This document shows, piece after piece, positions 35,559-45,426 of a stretch of 64,000 nucleotides of DNA; the first letter of the stretch is position 1; every line of letters starts with the position of its first letter. The notes beneath the pieces were generated by a model, which made no database searches, had not been told where the DNA came from, and was given only the letters and a program-made list of their open reading frames with translations. This DNA is from Anaerolineales bacterium. Its GTDB lineage: Bacteria; Chloroflexota; Anaerolineae; Anaerolineales; Villigracilaceae. The stretch covers positions 53,451-117,450 of the forward strand of contig JABARH010000018.1 in NCBI GenBank assembly GCA_019187665.1, given 5' to 3'. The position numbers were made by a program, and so were the translations under genes.

Positions 35559-37364
35559 TCAACGGTTCGATTCTTCCCACGGCGGGATGAGAAGGTTTTG
35601 CGCCAACTCCGCGCGCTCCAGGAAGGGGAACATATCCTCCAGCGGCGCCGACACGATCCGTCCGTCCGGCAGCTGGCGTGAACTTTGACGCGGCTCGAAT
35701 CCCTGCGCCGGGTCCAGCATCACTTCGCAGACCACCGGCCCTGGCAGATCGAGCGCCTTTTGCAGGAGGGTTTCGAAACGTTGTTGGTCCAGGCGGATGT
35801 AAGGGATGCCGTAGGCCTTTGCGATTTTTTGCATGTTTGGAAAACTCAGGCCGGATTGCGGGCTTTCGCCGACGGTGGCGCCGAAGAATCCCTTCTGAGA
35901 GGCGCGGATGGACAGGTAGCCGTTGTTGTTCAGGATGAATAATTTTATCGGCAGTTGATAATGGACGACCGTTTGCAATTCCTGGATGTTCATCTGCAGA
36001 CTGCCGTCACCCGCGAGGCAGACCACGCGCTGGCCGCCTCGCGCGACGGCCGCGCCGATCGCCGCAGGCAGGTCGTAGCCCATCGAAGCGGAACCTGAAT
36101 TGGAAAACAGGCGCTGACCGAATTTGATCTTTGCGACTTGAAAGGAGACGATACAGGCGGTCGCGTTGCCTGTGACGATAGCGTCATCTTCCTGTAACCG
36201 ATCAAAAAGCGCCTCCATGAAACGATACGGGTTGATCGCGTCATGGAACGCGCGCTGTTTCGGCAGGACGGCGGGATAGCGATCCTGTCTTTCTTTGCAC
36301 CAGGCCAGCCAATGTTTGAACCGCACGCCATCCCAGTCGTCAAGCTGCCTCTCCACTTCATCGAGAAACGCTTTTGCGTCGCACACGATGGGCATGTCCG
36401 GTTGAACCGTTGGGCGCTGCAGTTCGGCGGCATCCACATCCACCCATATTTTAAAAGCCGCGCGGGCGAACGATTTAAAGGCATAGCCCGTCTGGCGGAT
36501 GTTCAAACGGCTGCCCAGAATCAGCAACGCGTCGGAATTTTGTACGGTGAAATTTCCGGGGCGGGTGCCGATCGTTCCGGGCCGCCCGCAGAAAACGGGA
36601 TCGTCCGAGGCGATCAAGTCGTGCGTCCAGCCGGTCGTGACGGGGATGCCCAACCGGTGAATGACGCGCTGAAAAACATCCACCGCGCCCGCGAGGCGGA
36701 CGCCCGTGCCCGCCAGAATCGCCGGGCGTTCCGCGCGGCCCAGGCAGGCGAGCGCGCCGCGCACCGATTCAGCCAGATGGGCGGAGTCCGATGCGGGTTC
36801 CGCTTCGGACGCGTATCCTTCCAGCGCGGTTTCATCCACCTGGCTGGATTGCACGTCAATCGGGATATCGAGCCAGCACGGGCCGGGCCGCCCGCTTTGC
36901 GCGAGATGCCATGCCTTTTCGAGATGGAAGCGGATCGTTTTTGGGTCGGCGACGGTCACTGCATATTTTGTGATCCCGCGCGCCATTGAGATGATGTCCG
37001 CTTCCTGGTCGCCCAATTGACGCAAATTCGGCAGATCGTATGTGCGAATGTACGTTTCGCGCTTGACCTGTCCTGAAAGGATGAGCATGGGAATCGAATC
37101 GGTGAACGCGCCGTACACGCCGTTGAGCGCGTTGATTCCGCCGGGGCCGGTGGTGACGTTTAGCACGGAGGGCCGATTCGTTATGCGGGCATGGCCCTCT
37201 GCGGCCATCGCGCATGCCTGTTCGTGATGGTTGAAGATCGGCGTGATGCTCTCGTGCGTGCCGAGTGAATAATTGAGGAACATTGTACCGCCGCCCGTCA
37301 CCATGAACACGTGCCGTACGCCGTATTCGGCAAGCCTGGCTGCGATGTAATCTGAAACTTTCAT
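35559..37364 (-). CDS. Thiamine-pyrophosphate enzyme of the acetolactate synthase family (YerE-like candidate)
   Basis: The start is the ATG at 37364 (MKVSDYIAARLAEYG). The frame is open for 21 more codons without a good start. Three ThDP domains are in order: the N-terminal PYR domain with the catalytic Glu in NHHEQACAMAAEGHAR, the central domain near residues 190-330, and the PP domain with GDGSLQMNIQELQTV and NNNGYLSI (Mg/TPP motif near residue 450). 601 residues. It lies 72 bases after a sugar C-methyltransferase and downstream of rfbFGH. The context suggests addition of a two-carbon unit from pyruvate to a 4-keto sugar, as YerE does for yersiniose, but ordinary acetolactate synthase cannot be excluded. 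Confidence 0.8.
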   Translation of the reverse strand: MKVSDYIAARLAEYGVRHVFMVTGGGTMFLNYSLGTHESITPIFNHHEQACAMAAEGHARITNRPSVLNVTTGPGGINALNGVYGAFTDSIPMLILSGQVKRETYIRTYDLPNLRQLGDQEADIISMARGITKYAVTVADPKTIRFHLEKAWHLAQSGRPGPCWLDIPIDVQSSQVDETALEGYASEAEPASDSAHLAESVRGALACLGRAERPAILAGTGVRLAGAVDVFQRVIHRLGIPVTTGWTHDLIASDDPVFCGRPGTIGTRPGNFTVQNSDALLILGSRLNIRQTGYAFKSFARAAFKIWVDVDAAELQRPTVQPDMPIVCDAKAFLDEVERQLDDWDGVRFKHWLAWCKERQDRYPAVLPKQRAFHDAINPYRFMEALFDRLQEDDAIVTGNATACIVSFQVAKIKFGQRLFSNSGSASMGYDLPAAIGAAVARGGQRVVCLAGDGSLQMNIQELQTVVHYQLPIKLFILNNNGYLSIRASQKGFFGATVGESPQSGLSFPNMQKIAKAYGIPYIRLDQQRFETLLQKALDLPGPVVCEVMLDPAQGFEPRQSSRQLPDGRIVSAPLEDMFPFLERAELAQNLLIPPWEESNR

Positions 37365-37436
37365 GGTATCGGCCTTTCGGGAACGGGGTAAAGAGTTGCG
37401 CCCGGGCGGTCTGCCGCGCGAGCGCATTGAAACCGC

Positions 37437-38621
37437 TTATGAATCCTTGAGGAGGATCAGCGGATTGCCCAATCCCATTGCGCGGATCTGATCCGAAATG
37501 CTTTGCTGGTGAAGCGTGGACGAGATCAGTATGGGTTCCTCGAATTCCCGGACGGCTTCGGGAGGGAGGATCCTGGTTCCGCGCAGAATTTTTCCGTGAT
37601 GGATCGGGTTGCTGTCCACGAAGGCGGCGATCTCGGCGTCTGCCAGCGCGCTTTCTGCCAGCAATTTCATCGCGAGTTGGCCGGTTCCCCAAACGATTAC
37701 CCGCCGTGATGTAGAGAGGGCGGCATTCAGGCGGGCATTGATGTCGTTCAGGATGCTCCGCGAACGGCGGATGTACGCTTCGATCTGCGCGCGCAGAATT
37801 TCATCCTTTTTAATCGCCCGTTGCTTTCGCCCTTTTTTTGCAAACCAATAGATGGCCGGGTAGGGCTTGTTCGCCGAGGCGGGAATGATCTTGCTTCCGC
37901 CCGCCACCGGTTCGAACCGGTGGAGGCCCAGAAAATTCTCCAGGCAGGCGATTGAAAAATGGTTGATGTGTTCGGTGTTGAAATCCTGAAAGGGCGCGTC
38001 CACAAAGTCCACATACCGCGCAGCGTCTGGCGTTTCAATGTAGAAGATTGCATCATCCTTCATGGCGGCGCGAACCCATTGCGCGGCGGACGTAATGTCC
38101 TGTACGTGTTCGAGCGTGTGCGAGAGGATCACGCAGTCAAAGGGTCTATGATCCAATGGCCGCGCGAGCGAACCGACCTCGGCCTTCACGCCCAACCTGC
38201 GCGTGTTTTCAACGCAGGCCGGCGCGGGATCAATGCCAAGAAGGTTTTTATATCCCAGGTCTTTCAATGCCTTCAACAGCCCGCCATTGGCGCAGCCCAC
38301 ATCCAAAATGCTGGAGTCGGGTTCTTTCAGGAAGTCTGCAACCTGACGCGCTGTTTCCTCCATGCGCTTGCGGTCCCATTCGTTTTCCACGCCGCCGGTG
38401 CCTGTCGTTTTATCTTCGTATTTTGAATGCCGCGCATAAAAACGATCATAGGCTTCCTGCGGCACAACGGTGTCTGCATATACAAAACCGCAAAACGCGC
38501 AGGCTGCAACCTGGTATCCGTCCGAAAGTGGATGGCCTTCCGTCAATACGAATTTTTGCGCGTGTAATGCTTCGATATCCACGCTGCTGCAAATGGGACA
38601 TGGACGGTTTGGTCTTTGCAT
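37437..38621 (-). CDS. SAM-dependent sugar C-methyltransferase
   Basis: The start is placed at the ATG at 38621, which overlaps the stop of the upstream SDR by one base (TGATG). An N-terminal zinc module (CPICSS ... CAFCGF, Cys pairs near residues 7-10 and 42-45) is followed by a Rossmann methyltransferase with SAM loop ILDVGCANGGLLKAL and VILSHTLEHVQD. A C-terminal domain has VIVWGTGQLAMKLL. This three-part plan (zinc head, methyltransferase, WGxGQ tail) is that of NDP-sugar C-methyltransferases such as TylC3-like proteins. About 394 residues. It acts in the cytoplasm, probably on the 3- or 4-keto CDP-deoxysugar made by the genes just upstream. Confidence 0.83.
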   Translation of the reverse strand: MQRPNRPCPICSSVDIEALHAQKFVLTEGHPLSDGYQVAACAFCGFVYADTVVPQEAYDRFYARHSKYEDKTTGTGGVENEWDRKRMEETARQVADFLKEPDSSILDVGCANGGLLKALKDLGYKNLLGIDPAPACVENTRRLGVKAEVGSLARPLDHRPFDCVILSHTLEHVQDITSAAQWVRAAMKDDAIFYIETPDAARYVDFVDAPFQDFNTEHINHFSIACLENFLGLHRFEPVAGGSKIIPASANKPYPAIYWFAKKGRKQRAIKKDEILRAQIEAYIRRSRSILNDINARLNAALSTSRRVIVWGTGQLAMKLLAESALADAEIAAFVDSNPIHHGKILRGTRILPPEAVREFEEPILISSTLHQQSISDQIRAMGLGNPLILLKDS

Positions 38622-39658
38622 CAAATGCGGCCTCGAAAATATTGGAGCGTGCGCCGGGTCGCATCCTTCATTCCGATGAGTTGGGTCAACCCCAGTTCGT
38701 CTCTTGCCCGGCTTGTGGATGGGACATATCGCTCGATTGCCGACGCGGGATTTGGAACTCCCCGGACTTCGACCTGCATGCTCGGACTCACGCATCCCGC
38801 GACCGACCGGGCTGTTTCCGCGATGGACAGGCTTTCCTCGCCCCCAACGTTATACGGACGGCACGACTCTCCGCGCAGCAGGATCGTCCACAGCCAGATG
38901 GCTAAATCTGCCGCGTACAGGTAGGAGCGGCGCGGCGTGCCGTCGCCCTGGACGATGATTGGTCCGCCGCGCAGCGCGTCGCGGATGAAATTGCCGATGG
39001 CGAAGTGAATGTCCAGCGGCAGATACGGGCCGACGAAGGCGAAGCCGCGGGCGATCTTTACTTCAAGGGACGCATCCGCGTACAGCGCGCACAGATGCTC
39101 TGCGAGTCTTTTGCCATGCCCATACGCGGAGGCGCGCTCAAAAGGGACGGGCGCGCCGGGATACTCTTCGGAGATGTGGGTCATATCCGGCGGCTGCTTC
39201 CCGTAGACCGCGCCCGAACTCGTAAATAAAAATTTTTTCGCGCCGCAGGTTTTGGCGAAATCGAGCGCGCGGCGCGTCCCGGCGATGATCGTGTCCAGCA
39301 TGAGCAGGGGGGCTTCGGCGTTGAGTTTTGCGCTGCTTTCGGTCGCGGCGTGGATGATGTGCGTGAACGTGCCAGCGGGAAATTCAAAGGAACGGATGTC
39401 GCCCTCAAAAGCGGAGATAATTTCATGCTCCGCGAGCTGCGGCGCGCGGGCGCGGAACGAGTCTGGCGAGCGAGTCAGGACTGTGACGCGGCAGTCCAGA
39501 TTCAGGCGCTGGTTCATCCAGATCAAACTCTCGAGAATCCATTTGCCGAAGAAGCCGCTGCCGCCCGTGACGAAGAGCCGCGCGCCGCGTAATTCTTCCA
39601 CGCCATCGCGGACATGGCCGAGGATGTGATCGAGGTCGTCCTGGAGGGGGTGGATCAT
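38621..39658 (-). CDS. NAD(P)-dependent sugar epimerase/reductase (extended SDR)
   Basis: It carries the Rossmann glycine motif FVTGGSGFFGKWI, the active-site region TSSGAVYG and YGHGKRLAEH (Ser, Tyr and Lys of the SDR triad), and substrate-domain motifs RGFAFVGPYLPLD and RRSYLYAADLAIWLW. 345 residues, ATG directly after the stop of rfbH (TAG then ATG). By position it should act on the CDP-3,6-dideoxy-4-keto sugar as a reductase or epimerase (the role of AbeA/Prt/Tyv or YerF enzymes). Sequence alone does not say which product results. Confidence 0.82.
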   Translation of the reverse strand: MIHPLQDDLDHILGHVRDGVEELRGARLFVTGGSGFFGKWILESLIWMNQRLNLDCRVTVLTRSPDSFRARAPQLAEHEIISAFEGDIRSFEFPAGTFTHIIHAATESSAKLNAEAPLLMLDTIIAGTRRALDFAKTCGAKKFLFTSSGAVYGKQPPDMTHISEEYPGAPVPFERASAYGHGKRLAEHLCALYADASLEVKIARGFAFVGPYLPLDIHFAIGNFIRDALRGGPIIVQGDGTPRRSYLYAADLAIWLWTILLRGESCRPYNVGGEESLSIAETARSVAGCVSPSMQVEVRGVPNPASAIERYVPSTSRARDELGLTQLIGMKDATRRTLQYFRGRI

Positions 39659-40978
39659 CTAGACGGCGCTTTCACAAATTTGCATCAGGATTTCGCAAGT
39701 GTAATCGAGCATCGGCGCGCTCAGGCCGGGGTACACGCCGACCCAAAAGACGCGGCGCATCACTTCGTCCGCGCGCGCAAGGTCGCCGACAACGCGATAG
39801 TTTTTCCCGCGATAGGCGGGCTGGCGAATCAAATTTCCGCCGAACAACAGGCGCGTGCCGATCTTGTGCGCCTCCAGCCAGCGGACGACTTCATCGCGCG
39901 TGAAAGGCGCCTCGGGGCGGACGTAGATTGGGAAGCCGAACCAGGATGGGTTGGAATTGGGCGTGGCCTGCGGGAGCAGAAAGTAGTCTTGCAGGTTCTC
40001 CAGGGTTTGATGCAGGCGGTGAAAATTCTCGCGGCGTTTTTCGATGAAGCCTGGAAGTTTTTTTAATTGCGAAACGCCGACCGCGGCCTGCATGTCGGTG
40101 AGTTTCAAATTGTATCCAATATGCGAATAGGTGTATTTGTGATCGTAACCGTGCGGCAGTTCGCCGAGTTGCCAGTCGAAGCGTTTGCCGCAGGTATTAT
40201 CTTTTCCGGGTTTGCACCAGCAGTCGCGCCCCCAGTCGCGGAAAGACTCGATCACCTTCTTGAGTTTGGGGCTGTCGGTCAGCACTGCGCCGCCCTCGCC
40301 CATGGTGATATGGTGCGCAGGATAAAAGCTGACAGAGGCCGCGTCGCCGAAGCGGCCGACCGGCTGGTTGTTGTATGTCGCTCCCACCGCGTCGCAGCAG
40401 TCTTCCACCAGCCATAGACCGTGTTTCCTGCAAAACGCGGTGACCGCATCGAGGTCGAAAGGATTGCCGAGCGTGTGCGCGATCATCACTGCCCGCGTCC
40501 TCTCTGAGCGCGCGGCTTCCAACTGCGAAACGTCAATATTGTAGGTGGGAAGATCAACGTCCACGAACACTGGCACGAGGTTGTTCTGAAAGATCGGGTT
40601 GACCGTCGTGGGAAATCCCGTCGCGACCGTGATGACTTCGTCGCCGGGTTTGAGCTGGCGGTCTTTCAACATGGGCGAGGTGAGGCAGGTCAGCGCGAGC
40701 AGGTTGGCCGACGAGCCGGAGTTCACCAGAATCGCATGACGCATCTTGAAGAAACGCGCGAATTCCCGCTCGAATTGATCCGCGAAGCGCCCGGCCGTCA
40801 GCCAGAAATCGAGGCTCGAATCGACCAGCGCCTGCACATCCGCGCCATCGAAGACGCGCCCCGCGACCGGCACCGCTGATTCGCCGGGAATGAATTGCTT
40901 TTGGGGAAAGGCTTCGGCGGAGTATTCTCCAACCAGTTCTACAATCTGCGCGCGCAGGCGCTCGGCTCTTTCACTCAT
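39659..40978 (-). CDS. rfbH: CDP-4-keto-6-deoxyglucose 3-dehydrase (RfbH/DdhC)
   Basis: This PMP-dependent enzyme belongs to the DegT/DnrJ aminotransferase fold. The usual PLP-binding Lys is replaced by His in [14 protein letters not shown], the diagnostic change of the 3-dehydrase E1. The Cys residues that hold its [2Fe-2S] cluster are present in RDWGRDCWC ... DNTCGKR. It removes the C3 hydroxyl of CDP-4-keto-6-deoxyglucose. An E3-type reductase (RfbI/AscD) is needed in known systems and is not in the window. The ATG at 40978 overlaps the rfbG stop by eight bases. 439 residues. Confidence 0.95.
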   Translation of the reverse strand: MSERAERLRAQIVELVGEYSAEAFPQKQFIPGESAVPVAGRVFDGADVQALVDSSLDFWLTAGRFADQFEREFARFFKMRHAILVNSGSSANLLALTCLTSPMLKDRQLKPGDEVITVATGFPTTVNPIFQNNLVPVFVDVDLPTYNIDVSQLEAARSERTRAVMIAHTLGNPFDLDAVTAFCRKHGLWLVEDCCDAVGATYNNQPVGRFGDAASVSFYPAHHITMGEGGAVLTDSPKLKKVIESFRDWGRDCWCKPGKDNTCGKRFDWQLGELPHGYDHKYTYSHIGYNLKLTDMQAAVGVSQLKKLPGFIEKRRENFHRLHQTLENLQDYFLLPQATPNSNPSWFGFPIYVRPEAPFTRDEVVRWLEAHKIGTRLLFGGNLIRQPAYRGKNYRVVGDLARADEVMRRVFWVGVYPGLSAPMLDYTCEILMQICESAV

Positions 40979-41963
40979 TGAAAAAACCCCTGTACCATTC
41001 AATCGTCTTTTGCAGGCCCTCGTTTAAACTGAACAGCGGCTTCCAGTTCAACTCGCGGCGCGCTTTTTCCGCGCTGAGATATTGATGGCGGATCTCGTTC
41101 GTCGTTTCGTTCCGGATATCCAGCTGGAGATCGGATTTCATGAGTGTGAGGACGCGCTCTGCCACTTCCCGGACTGTGACCTGCGTCTCGTTTGAGAAAT
41201 TGAAGGCCTCGCCCTTGAGCTCGCGGCGCGTTCCCAGTTCTTCCGCAAGAAGCATGTATGCCGCCGCGCCGTCTTCCGCATAAAAATAATCGCGGACATA
41301 ATTCCCGTCCGAGCGGATGATCGGAGGCTGCCCGCGCAGGATCGAGCGGATCGTTCCGGGGATGATCCGGTTCCAATTCAAGTCGCCGCCGCCGTAGAAA
41401 TTTCCACAGCGAGTGACGATCACCGGCAGGTCGAAACTTTTTACATAGGCGCGCGCGATCAAATCTGCCGCGGACTTGCTCACGTCGTAGGGATGCTGTC
41501 CCTGCAACGGCGTTCCTTCGCGGTAGGGGAGAATCTCCTGGTCGCCGTATGCTTTATCGGAGGACGCTACAACGATCTGTTTTACCTTTGGGCTTCGGCG
41601 GCAGGCTTCGAGCAGATTCCACGTTCCGCCAATGTTGGTCTCGAATGTGGAGATTGGATTTCGGTTTGCAATGGTGACGATCGTTTGCGCGGCGAGATGA
41701 ATGACCGTGTCAATCTCATATTCGCCCAGCGCGCGCTCCAGGGTTTCGCGGTCGCGCACATCCCCGCGCACCACCGTTACCCGTTCGATCCAGTTTTTGC
41801 GGACGAGTTCGCTCTGCGGTACCCAGTCGCGCACGAGACAGACAACATCCGCGCCCGCGCTCATCAATCGCTGGACCAGCCACGAACCGACGAGTCCCGT
41901 CCCGCCGGTGACAAACGTTGGGCGGTCGAGCCAGAAGGCGCGCTTCAATTCCATCGCTTCCAT
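40971..41963 (-). CDS. rfbG: CDP-glucose 4,6-dehydratase
   Basis: It is an extended SDR with [14 protein letters not shown], the Asp-containing [22 protein letters not shown] and [12 protein letters not shown] (Tyr/Lys pair), and [18 protein letters not shown], all typical of CDP-glucose 4,6-dehydratases. It converts CDP-glucose to CDP-4-keto-6-deoxyglucose. The start is either 41963 (MEAMELK, AGGAAG 14 bases upstream) or 41954. Both overlap the rfbF gene. About 330 residues. It is co-translated with rfbF and rfbH. Confidence 0.94.
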   Translation of the reverse strand: MEAMELKRAFWLDRPTFVTGGTGLVGSWLVQRLMSAGADVVCLVRDWVPQSELVRKNWIERVTVVRGDVRDRETLERALGEYEIDTVIHLAAQTIVTIANRNPISTFETNIGGTWNLLEACRRSPKVKQIVVASSDKAYGDQEILPYREGTPLQGQHPYDVSKSAADLIARAYVKSFDLPVIVTRCGNFYGGGDLNWNRIIPGTIRSILRGQPPIIRSDGNYVRDYFYAEDGAAAYMLLAEELGTRRELKGEAFNFSNETQVTVREVAERVLTLMKSDLQLDIRNETTNEIRHQYLSAEKARRELNWKPLFSLNEGLQKTIEWYRGFFNE

Positions 41964-42715
41964 GGGGCCTTGTCTTCCTGCCAGAGTTTTTCGAGGAGAT
42001 GCACGTCGCGGATGGTGTCCATGCACTGCCAGAAATCCTCATGCTGATAGGCGGCTAGCTGGCCGTCTGCGGCGATCTGTTCGAGCGATTCGAATTCCCA
42101 CGCGGTTTGATCGTTTTGAATGTATTGGACGATCTCCGGCTCCAGCACAAAGAAGCCGCCATTGATCCAGCCTTCGCCGATCTGGGGTTTTTCCTTGAAC
42201 TGGATGACGCGTTGATCGTCAATCACCATCTGTCCAAAACGCGCGGGCGGGCGGACGGCGGTCAGCGTGACCAGCCGCTTCTGTTGTTTATGAAACTCGA
42301 TGAGACGCGGGATATCCACGTTGCTCACGCCGTCGCCATAGGTCAGCATAAATGATTCATTCCCGACGAATTCGGCCACACGCTTGACGCGTCCGCCGGT
42401 GTTTGTCTCCGCGCCGGTGTCGAGCAGGTGGACGATCCAGTCTTCCCCATCGCGTTCGTGCGCGGTCACCTCTCCAGACTTGAGCTCGACGGTGAGATTG
42501 CGCGAGCGGAAGTGATAGTTTAGGAAGAAATCCTTGATCAGTTCTCCCTTGTACCCCAGCGCGATCACAAACTCGTTGAACCCGAACGAAGCGTAAATAT
42601 TCATAATGTGCCAGAGTATCGGTTTGCCGCCGATCTCCACCATTGGCTTGGGCTTGATCGTTGTCTCTTCGGAGAGGCGCGTGCCAAGTCCGCCTGCGAG
42701 GATCGCTACTTTCAT
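41945..42715 (-). CDS. rfbF: Glucose-1-phosphate cytidylyltransferase
   Basis: The N-terminal nucleotidyltransferase signature [35 protein letters not shown] is complete, followed by [14 protein letters not shown] and [21 protein letters not shown] and the conserved [12 protein letters not shown] end. It makes CDP-glucose from CTP and glucose 1-phosphate. 256 residues, as usual. The ATG at 42715 shares a 4-base ATGA overlap with the stop of mutS, so the first sugar gene is translationally coupled to a DNA repair gene. Confidence 0.95.
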   Translation of the reverse strand: MKVAILAGGLGTRLSEETTIKPKPMVEIGGKPILWHIMNIYASFGFNEFVIALGYKGELIKDFFLNYHFRSRNLTVELKSGEVTAHERDGEDWIVHLLDTGAETNTGGRVKRVAEFVGNESFMLTYGDGVSNVDIPRLIEFHKQQKRLVTLTAVRPPARFGQMVIDDQRVIQFKEKPQIGEGWINGGFFVLEPEIVQYIQNDQTAWEFESLEQIAADGQLAAYQHEDFWQCMDTIRDVHLLEKLWQEDKAPWKRWN

Positions 42716-45294
42716 TTTGTGTCCTTGCTCGCAAACTTTCTTTGCCACTCGAACAACTTATTCAACGCCTCGATCGGGGAGAGCGCGTTCACGTCCACCT
42801 CCTGCAATTCATCCAACAGCGGACTCGTCTCCGGGAAGAGCATGGCTTGCTGTGCGGCGTGCGGATCAATCTTCACCGCGCGCCCCGAGGTCTTCTCCAA
42901 CTCCGCCATGATCTCGCCCGCGCGCGCAATGACCGGCTTCGGCAGTCCCGCCAACTGCGCCACGTGAATTCCATACGAGCGATCCGCGCCGCCCGGCACG
43001 ATCTTGTGCAGAAAGACCACTTTGTTATCCGCCTCGCTGACCGCCACGTTGTAATTTCGCACGCCGGGCAGTAACTCCGCCAGTTGAGTCAATTCGTGAT
43101 AATGTGTTGCGAACAAAGTCTTCGCGCGCAGTTGCGGATGATTGTGAACAAACTCGATCACCGCCCACGCGATCGAAACACCGTCGTATGTCGAAGTCCC
43201 GCGCCCGATCTCATCCAGGATCAGCAAACTGCGTTCAGTCGCGTGATGCAAAATATTCGCAGTCTCGATCATCTCCACCATGAACGTGGACTGTCCCGCG
43301 TGAATTTCATCCTGCGCCCCGATGCGCGTGAAGATGCGATCCACGAGTCCGATCTTCGCCGATGCGGCTGGCACGAACGATCCCATCTGCGCCATCAACA
43401 CGATCAACGCCGCCTGCCGCAAATACGTGGATTTGCCGCTCATGTTCGGTCCCGTGATGACGCGCACGATTTCGCCTTTTTCAAAAATAATATCGTTGGG
43501 AACATAACGCTCGCCGCGCAGACTCTGTTCGACGACGGGATGCCTGCCCTCGCGGATTTCCAATTCGCTTCCTTCGTGGACCTCGGGGCGGGTGAGGCCG
43601 CCCAGTGCCGCTTCCTCCGCCAGCGCAGACAGTACGTCCACCTCCGCCAGCGCGCGCGCGGTGGATAATAATTTGCCCGCCGACTTCGCCAGTTCCGCGC
43701 AGATTTCCTTGAAGAGTCGCAGTTCGATCTCGCGGATGCGTTCCTCCGCGTTCAGCACCAGCGTTTCATATTCCTTCATCTCCGGCGTGATGAATCGTTC
43801 CGCGTTCACCAGCGTCTGCTTGCGGATGTAATTCTCCGGCGCCCTCTCCGCCGCGCCGCGCGAGATTTCAATGAAATAGCCGAAGACTTTGTTATAGCCA
43901 ACCTTGAGAGTCTTGATGCCCGTCTTCTCGCGTTCCACCGCTTCGAGATTGGCGATCCAATCGCGCGCGTGCTTCGAGGCTTCGATCACGCCGTCCAACT
44001 CGGTGGAATAGCCGGGGCGGATGACGCCGGTATTTTGGAGCGTGGCGGGCGGGTCGTCGTCAATGGCATTTTGAAGGAGCGATAATTCGGTATTCGATAA
44101 TTCGGTATTCGATAATTCGATATTCGATAATTCGATATTCGGGAGAGGTTTGTTTTTGCCGATGGCTTCAACGACTTTGGGCAATTGCTCCAGCGTGGAG
44201 CGCGTAGCCACGAGGTCGCGCGGCTGGGCTTGAGCGGAGACAATGCGGTTGACGAGACGTTCCAAATCGCCCAGCGGTTTGAGCGCGGCGCGGGTTTCGG
44301 CGCGGCGCATTCCATCCTCGAAGAAGTAACTCACGCCATCCTGCCGCACGCGAATCTTATTCACGTCCAGCAGGGGCTGGCTGACCCAGGCGCGCATCAG
44401 GCGTTTACCCATCGGCGTGACGCTGTGATCCAGCACGCTCAACAGCGAGCCTTTAACTTCGCCGCGCAATGTCTCTGTCAGTTCGAGGTTGCGGCGCGTG
44501 GCGGCGTCGAGCGTCATAAACTCGGACAGGTTGTACACGCGCAGACTCGTCAGCAGGTCGAGCGCGTCGGGGCGCGTCTCTTTGATGTATTGCAGGATCG
44601 CGCCCGCCGCGCGGATGTGCAGGCTCTGACCTTTGAGTCCGAAGCCATCCAGCGACGCGGCGCGGAAGTGGGTGAGGAGTGTCTCCTCGCATTTGCCCGG
44701 CTCGAAGCGCCACGCAGACCATGGAGTCGGATGACTGCCAGCGGAGTCGTCGAGAAAATTTTGCGAATCGGGATGCAGGATTTCAGCGGGATGCAAACGG
44801 GTCAGTTCGGCGCGCAGACTCTCCAGCGGCAGATCGGTGACGGCGAATTCGCCGGTGGTGATGTCGGCATAAGCGAGGGCGGCCCGCCCCCCATCCAGGA
44901 TAACCGAGACGAGATAGTTGTTCGCGTCGCCGGGCAGCAGTCCCTCTTCCACAATCGTCCCCGGCGTGACGATGCGCACCACTTTGCGCGGGAAGAGTCC
45001 CTTCACCGGCTGGTCGCCGACCTGCTCGCAGACTGCGACGCGATAACCTTTGGCGATCAGGCGCGCGATGTAATTTTCGTAGGCGTGATAAGGAATGCCC
45101 GCCAGCGGCACGCGCACGCCGCCGCCGACCGGGCGCGAGGTCAGCACGATGTCGAGTTCGCGCGCGGTGATCTCGGCGTCTTCGTCGAAGGTTTCGTAAA
45201 AATCGCCGAGACGAAAAAAGAGGATCGCGTTCTGATGTTCGCGTTTGATGTTGAGGTATTGCTGGCGGACAGGGGTGGCGTCTTCGGTGGGCAT
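42712..45294 (-). CDS. mutS: DNA mismatch repair protein MutS
   Basis: The start is the ATG at 45294. Its N-terminus has PVRQQYLNIKREHQNAILFFRLGDFYETFDEDA, which contains the mismatch-contacting Phe and Glu of the F-x-E motif. The ATPase has Walker A GPNMSGKST (near residue 615), LLILDEIGRGTSTYDG and FATHYHEL. About 860 residues, normal. In the lever region, residues ~380-400 hold a 5-residue tandem repeat (N-I/T-E-L-S, four copies) encoded by a 15-bp DNA repeat, an odd insert. A -10 box six bases before the ATG suggests a leaderless message. It heads the glycan operon. A broken second copy of its first ~59 codons lies at 50780-51160. Confidence 0.96.
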   Translation of the reverse strand: MPTEDATPVRQQYLNIKREHQNAILFFRLGDFYETFDEDAEITARELDIVLTSRPVGGGVRVPLAGIPYHAYENYIARLIAKGYRVAVCEQVGDQPVKGLFPRKVVRIVTPGTIVEEGLLPGDANNYLVSVILDGGRAALAYADITTGEFAVTDLPLESLRAELTRLHPAEILHPDSQNFLDDSAGSHPTPWSAWRFEPGKCEETLLTHFRAASLDGFGLKGQSLHIRAAGAILQYIKETRPDALDLLTSLRVYNLSEFMTLDAATRRNLELTETLRGEVKGSLLSVLDHSVTPMGKRLMRAWVSQPLLDVNKIRVRQDGVSYFFEDGMRRAETRAALKPLGDLERLVNRIVSAQAQPRDLVATRSTLEQLPKVVEAIGKNKPLPNIELSNIELSNTELSNTELSLLQNAIDDDPPATLQNTGVIRPGYSTELDGVIEASKHARDWIANLEAVEREKTGIKTLKVGYNKVFGYFIEISRGAAERAPENYIRKQTLVNAERFITPEMKEYETLVLNAEERIREIELRLFKEICAELAKSAGKLLSTARALAEVDVLSALAEEAALGGLTRPEVHEGSELEIREGRHPVVEQSLRGERYVPNDIIFEKGEIVRVITGPNMSGKSTYLRQAALIVLMAQMGSFVPAASAKIGLVDRIFTRIGAQDEIHAGQSTFMVEMIETANILHHATERSLLILDEIGRGTSTYDGVSIAWAVIEFVHNHPQLRAKTLFATHYHELTQLAELLPGVRNYNVAVSEADNKVVFLHKIVPGGADRSYGIHVAQLAGLPKPVIARAGEIMAELEKTSGRAVKIDPHAAQQAMLFPETSPLLDELQEVDVNALSPIEALNKLFEWQRKFASKDTK
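44088..44152. repeat. 15-bp tandem repeat inside mutS
   Basis: The unit GATAATTCGGTATTC, or the variant with ATATTC, occurs four times in a row. In the mutS frame it encodes N-(T/I)-E-L-S repeats. A change in unit number keeps the frame. Confidence 0.8.
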
Positions 45295-45300
45295 GGGGGG

Positions 45301-45306
45301 ATTGTA
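45301..45306 (-). promoter_or_regulatory. -10 box of mutS and the glycan operon
   Basis: TACAAT on the minus strand ends 6 bases before the mutS ATG, with only C residues between and no ribosome site. No good -35 box is visible at 17 bases. Confidence 0.4.
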
Positions 45307-45426
45307 AAGGATGAGGGATGAATTATGAAGGATGAGTTTCCGCCGGATCTCATCCTGGGGGCAGGGCAATAAAATCATGTATACTCTGAAACCGGATGAT
45401 TTTCGTTTCCGCGATACAGGCCGTAT

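Noticed and set aside
35480..35590. Possible tRNA 3' half (GGTTCGATTC)
   Set aside because: No acceptor stem, anticodon arm or D arm can be drawn upstream, and the segment overlaps the end of the TPP enzyme gene.
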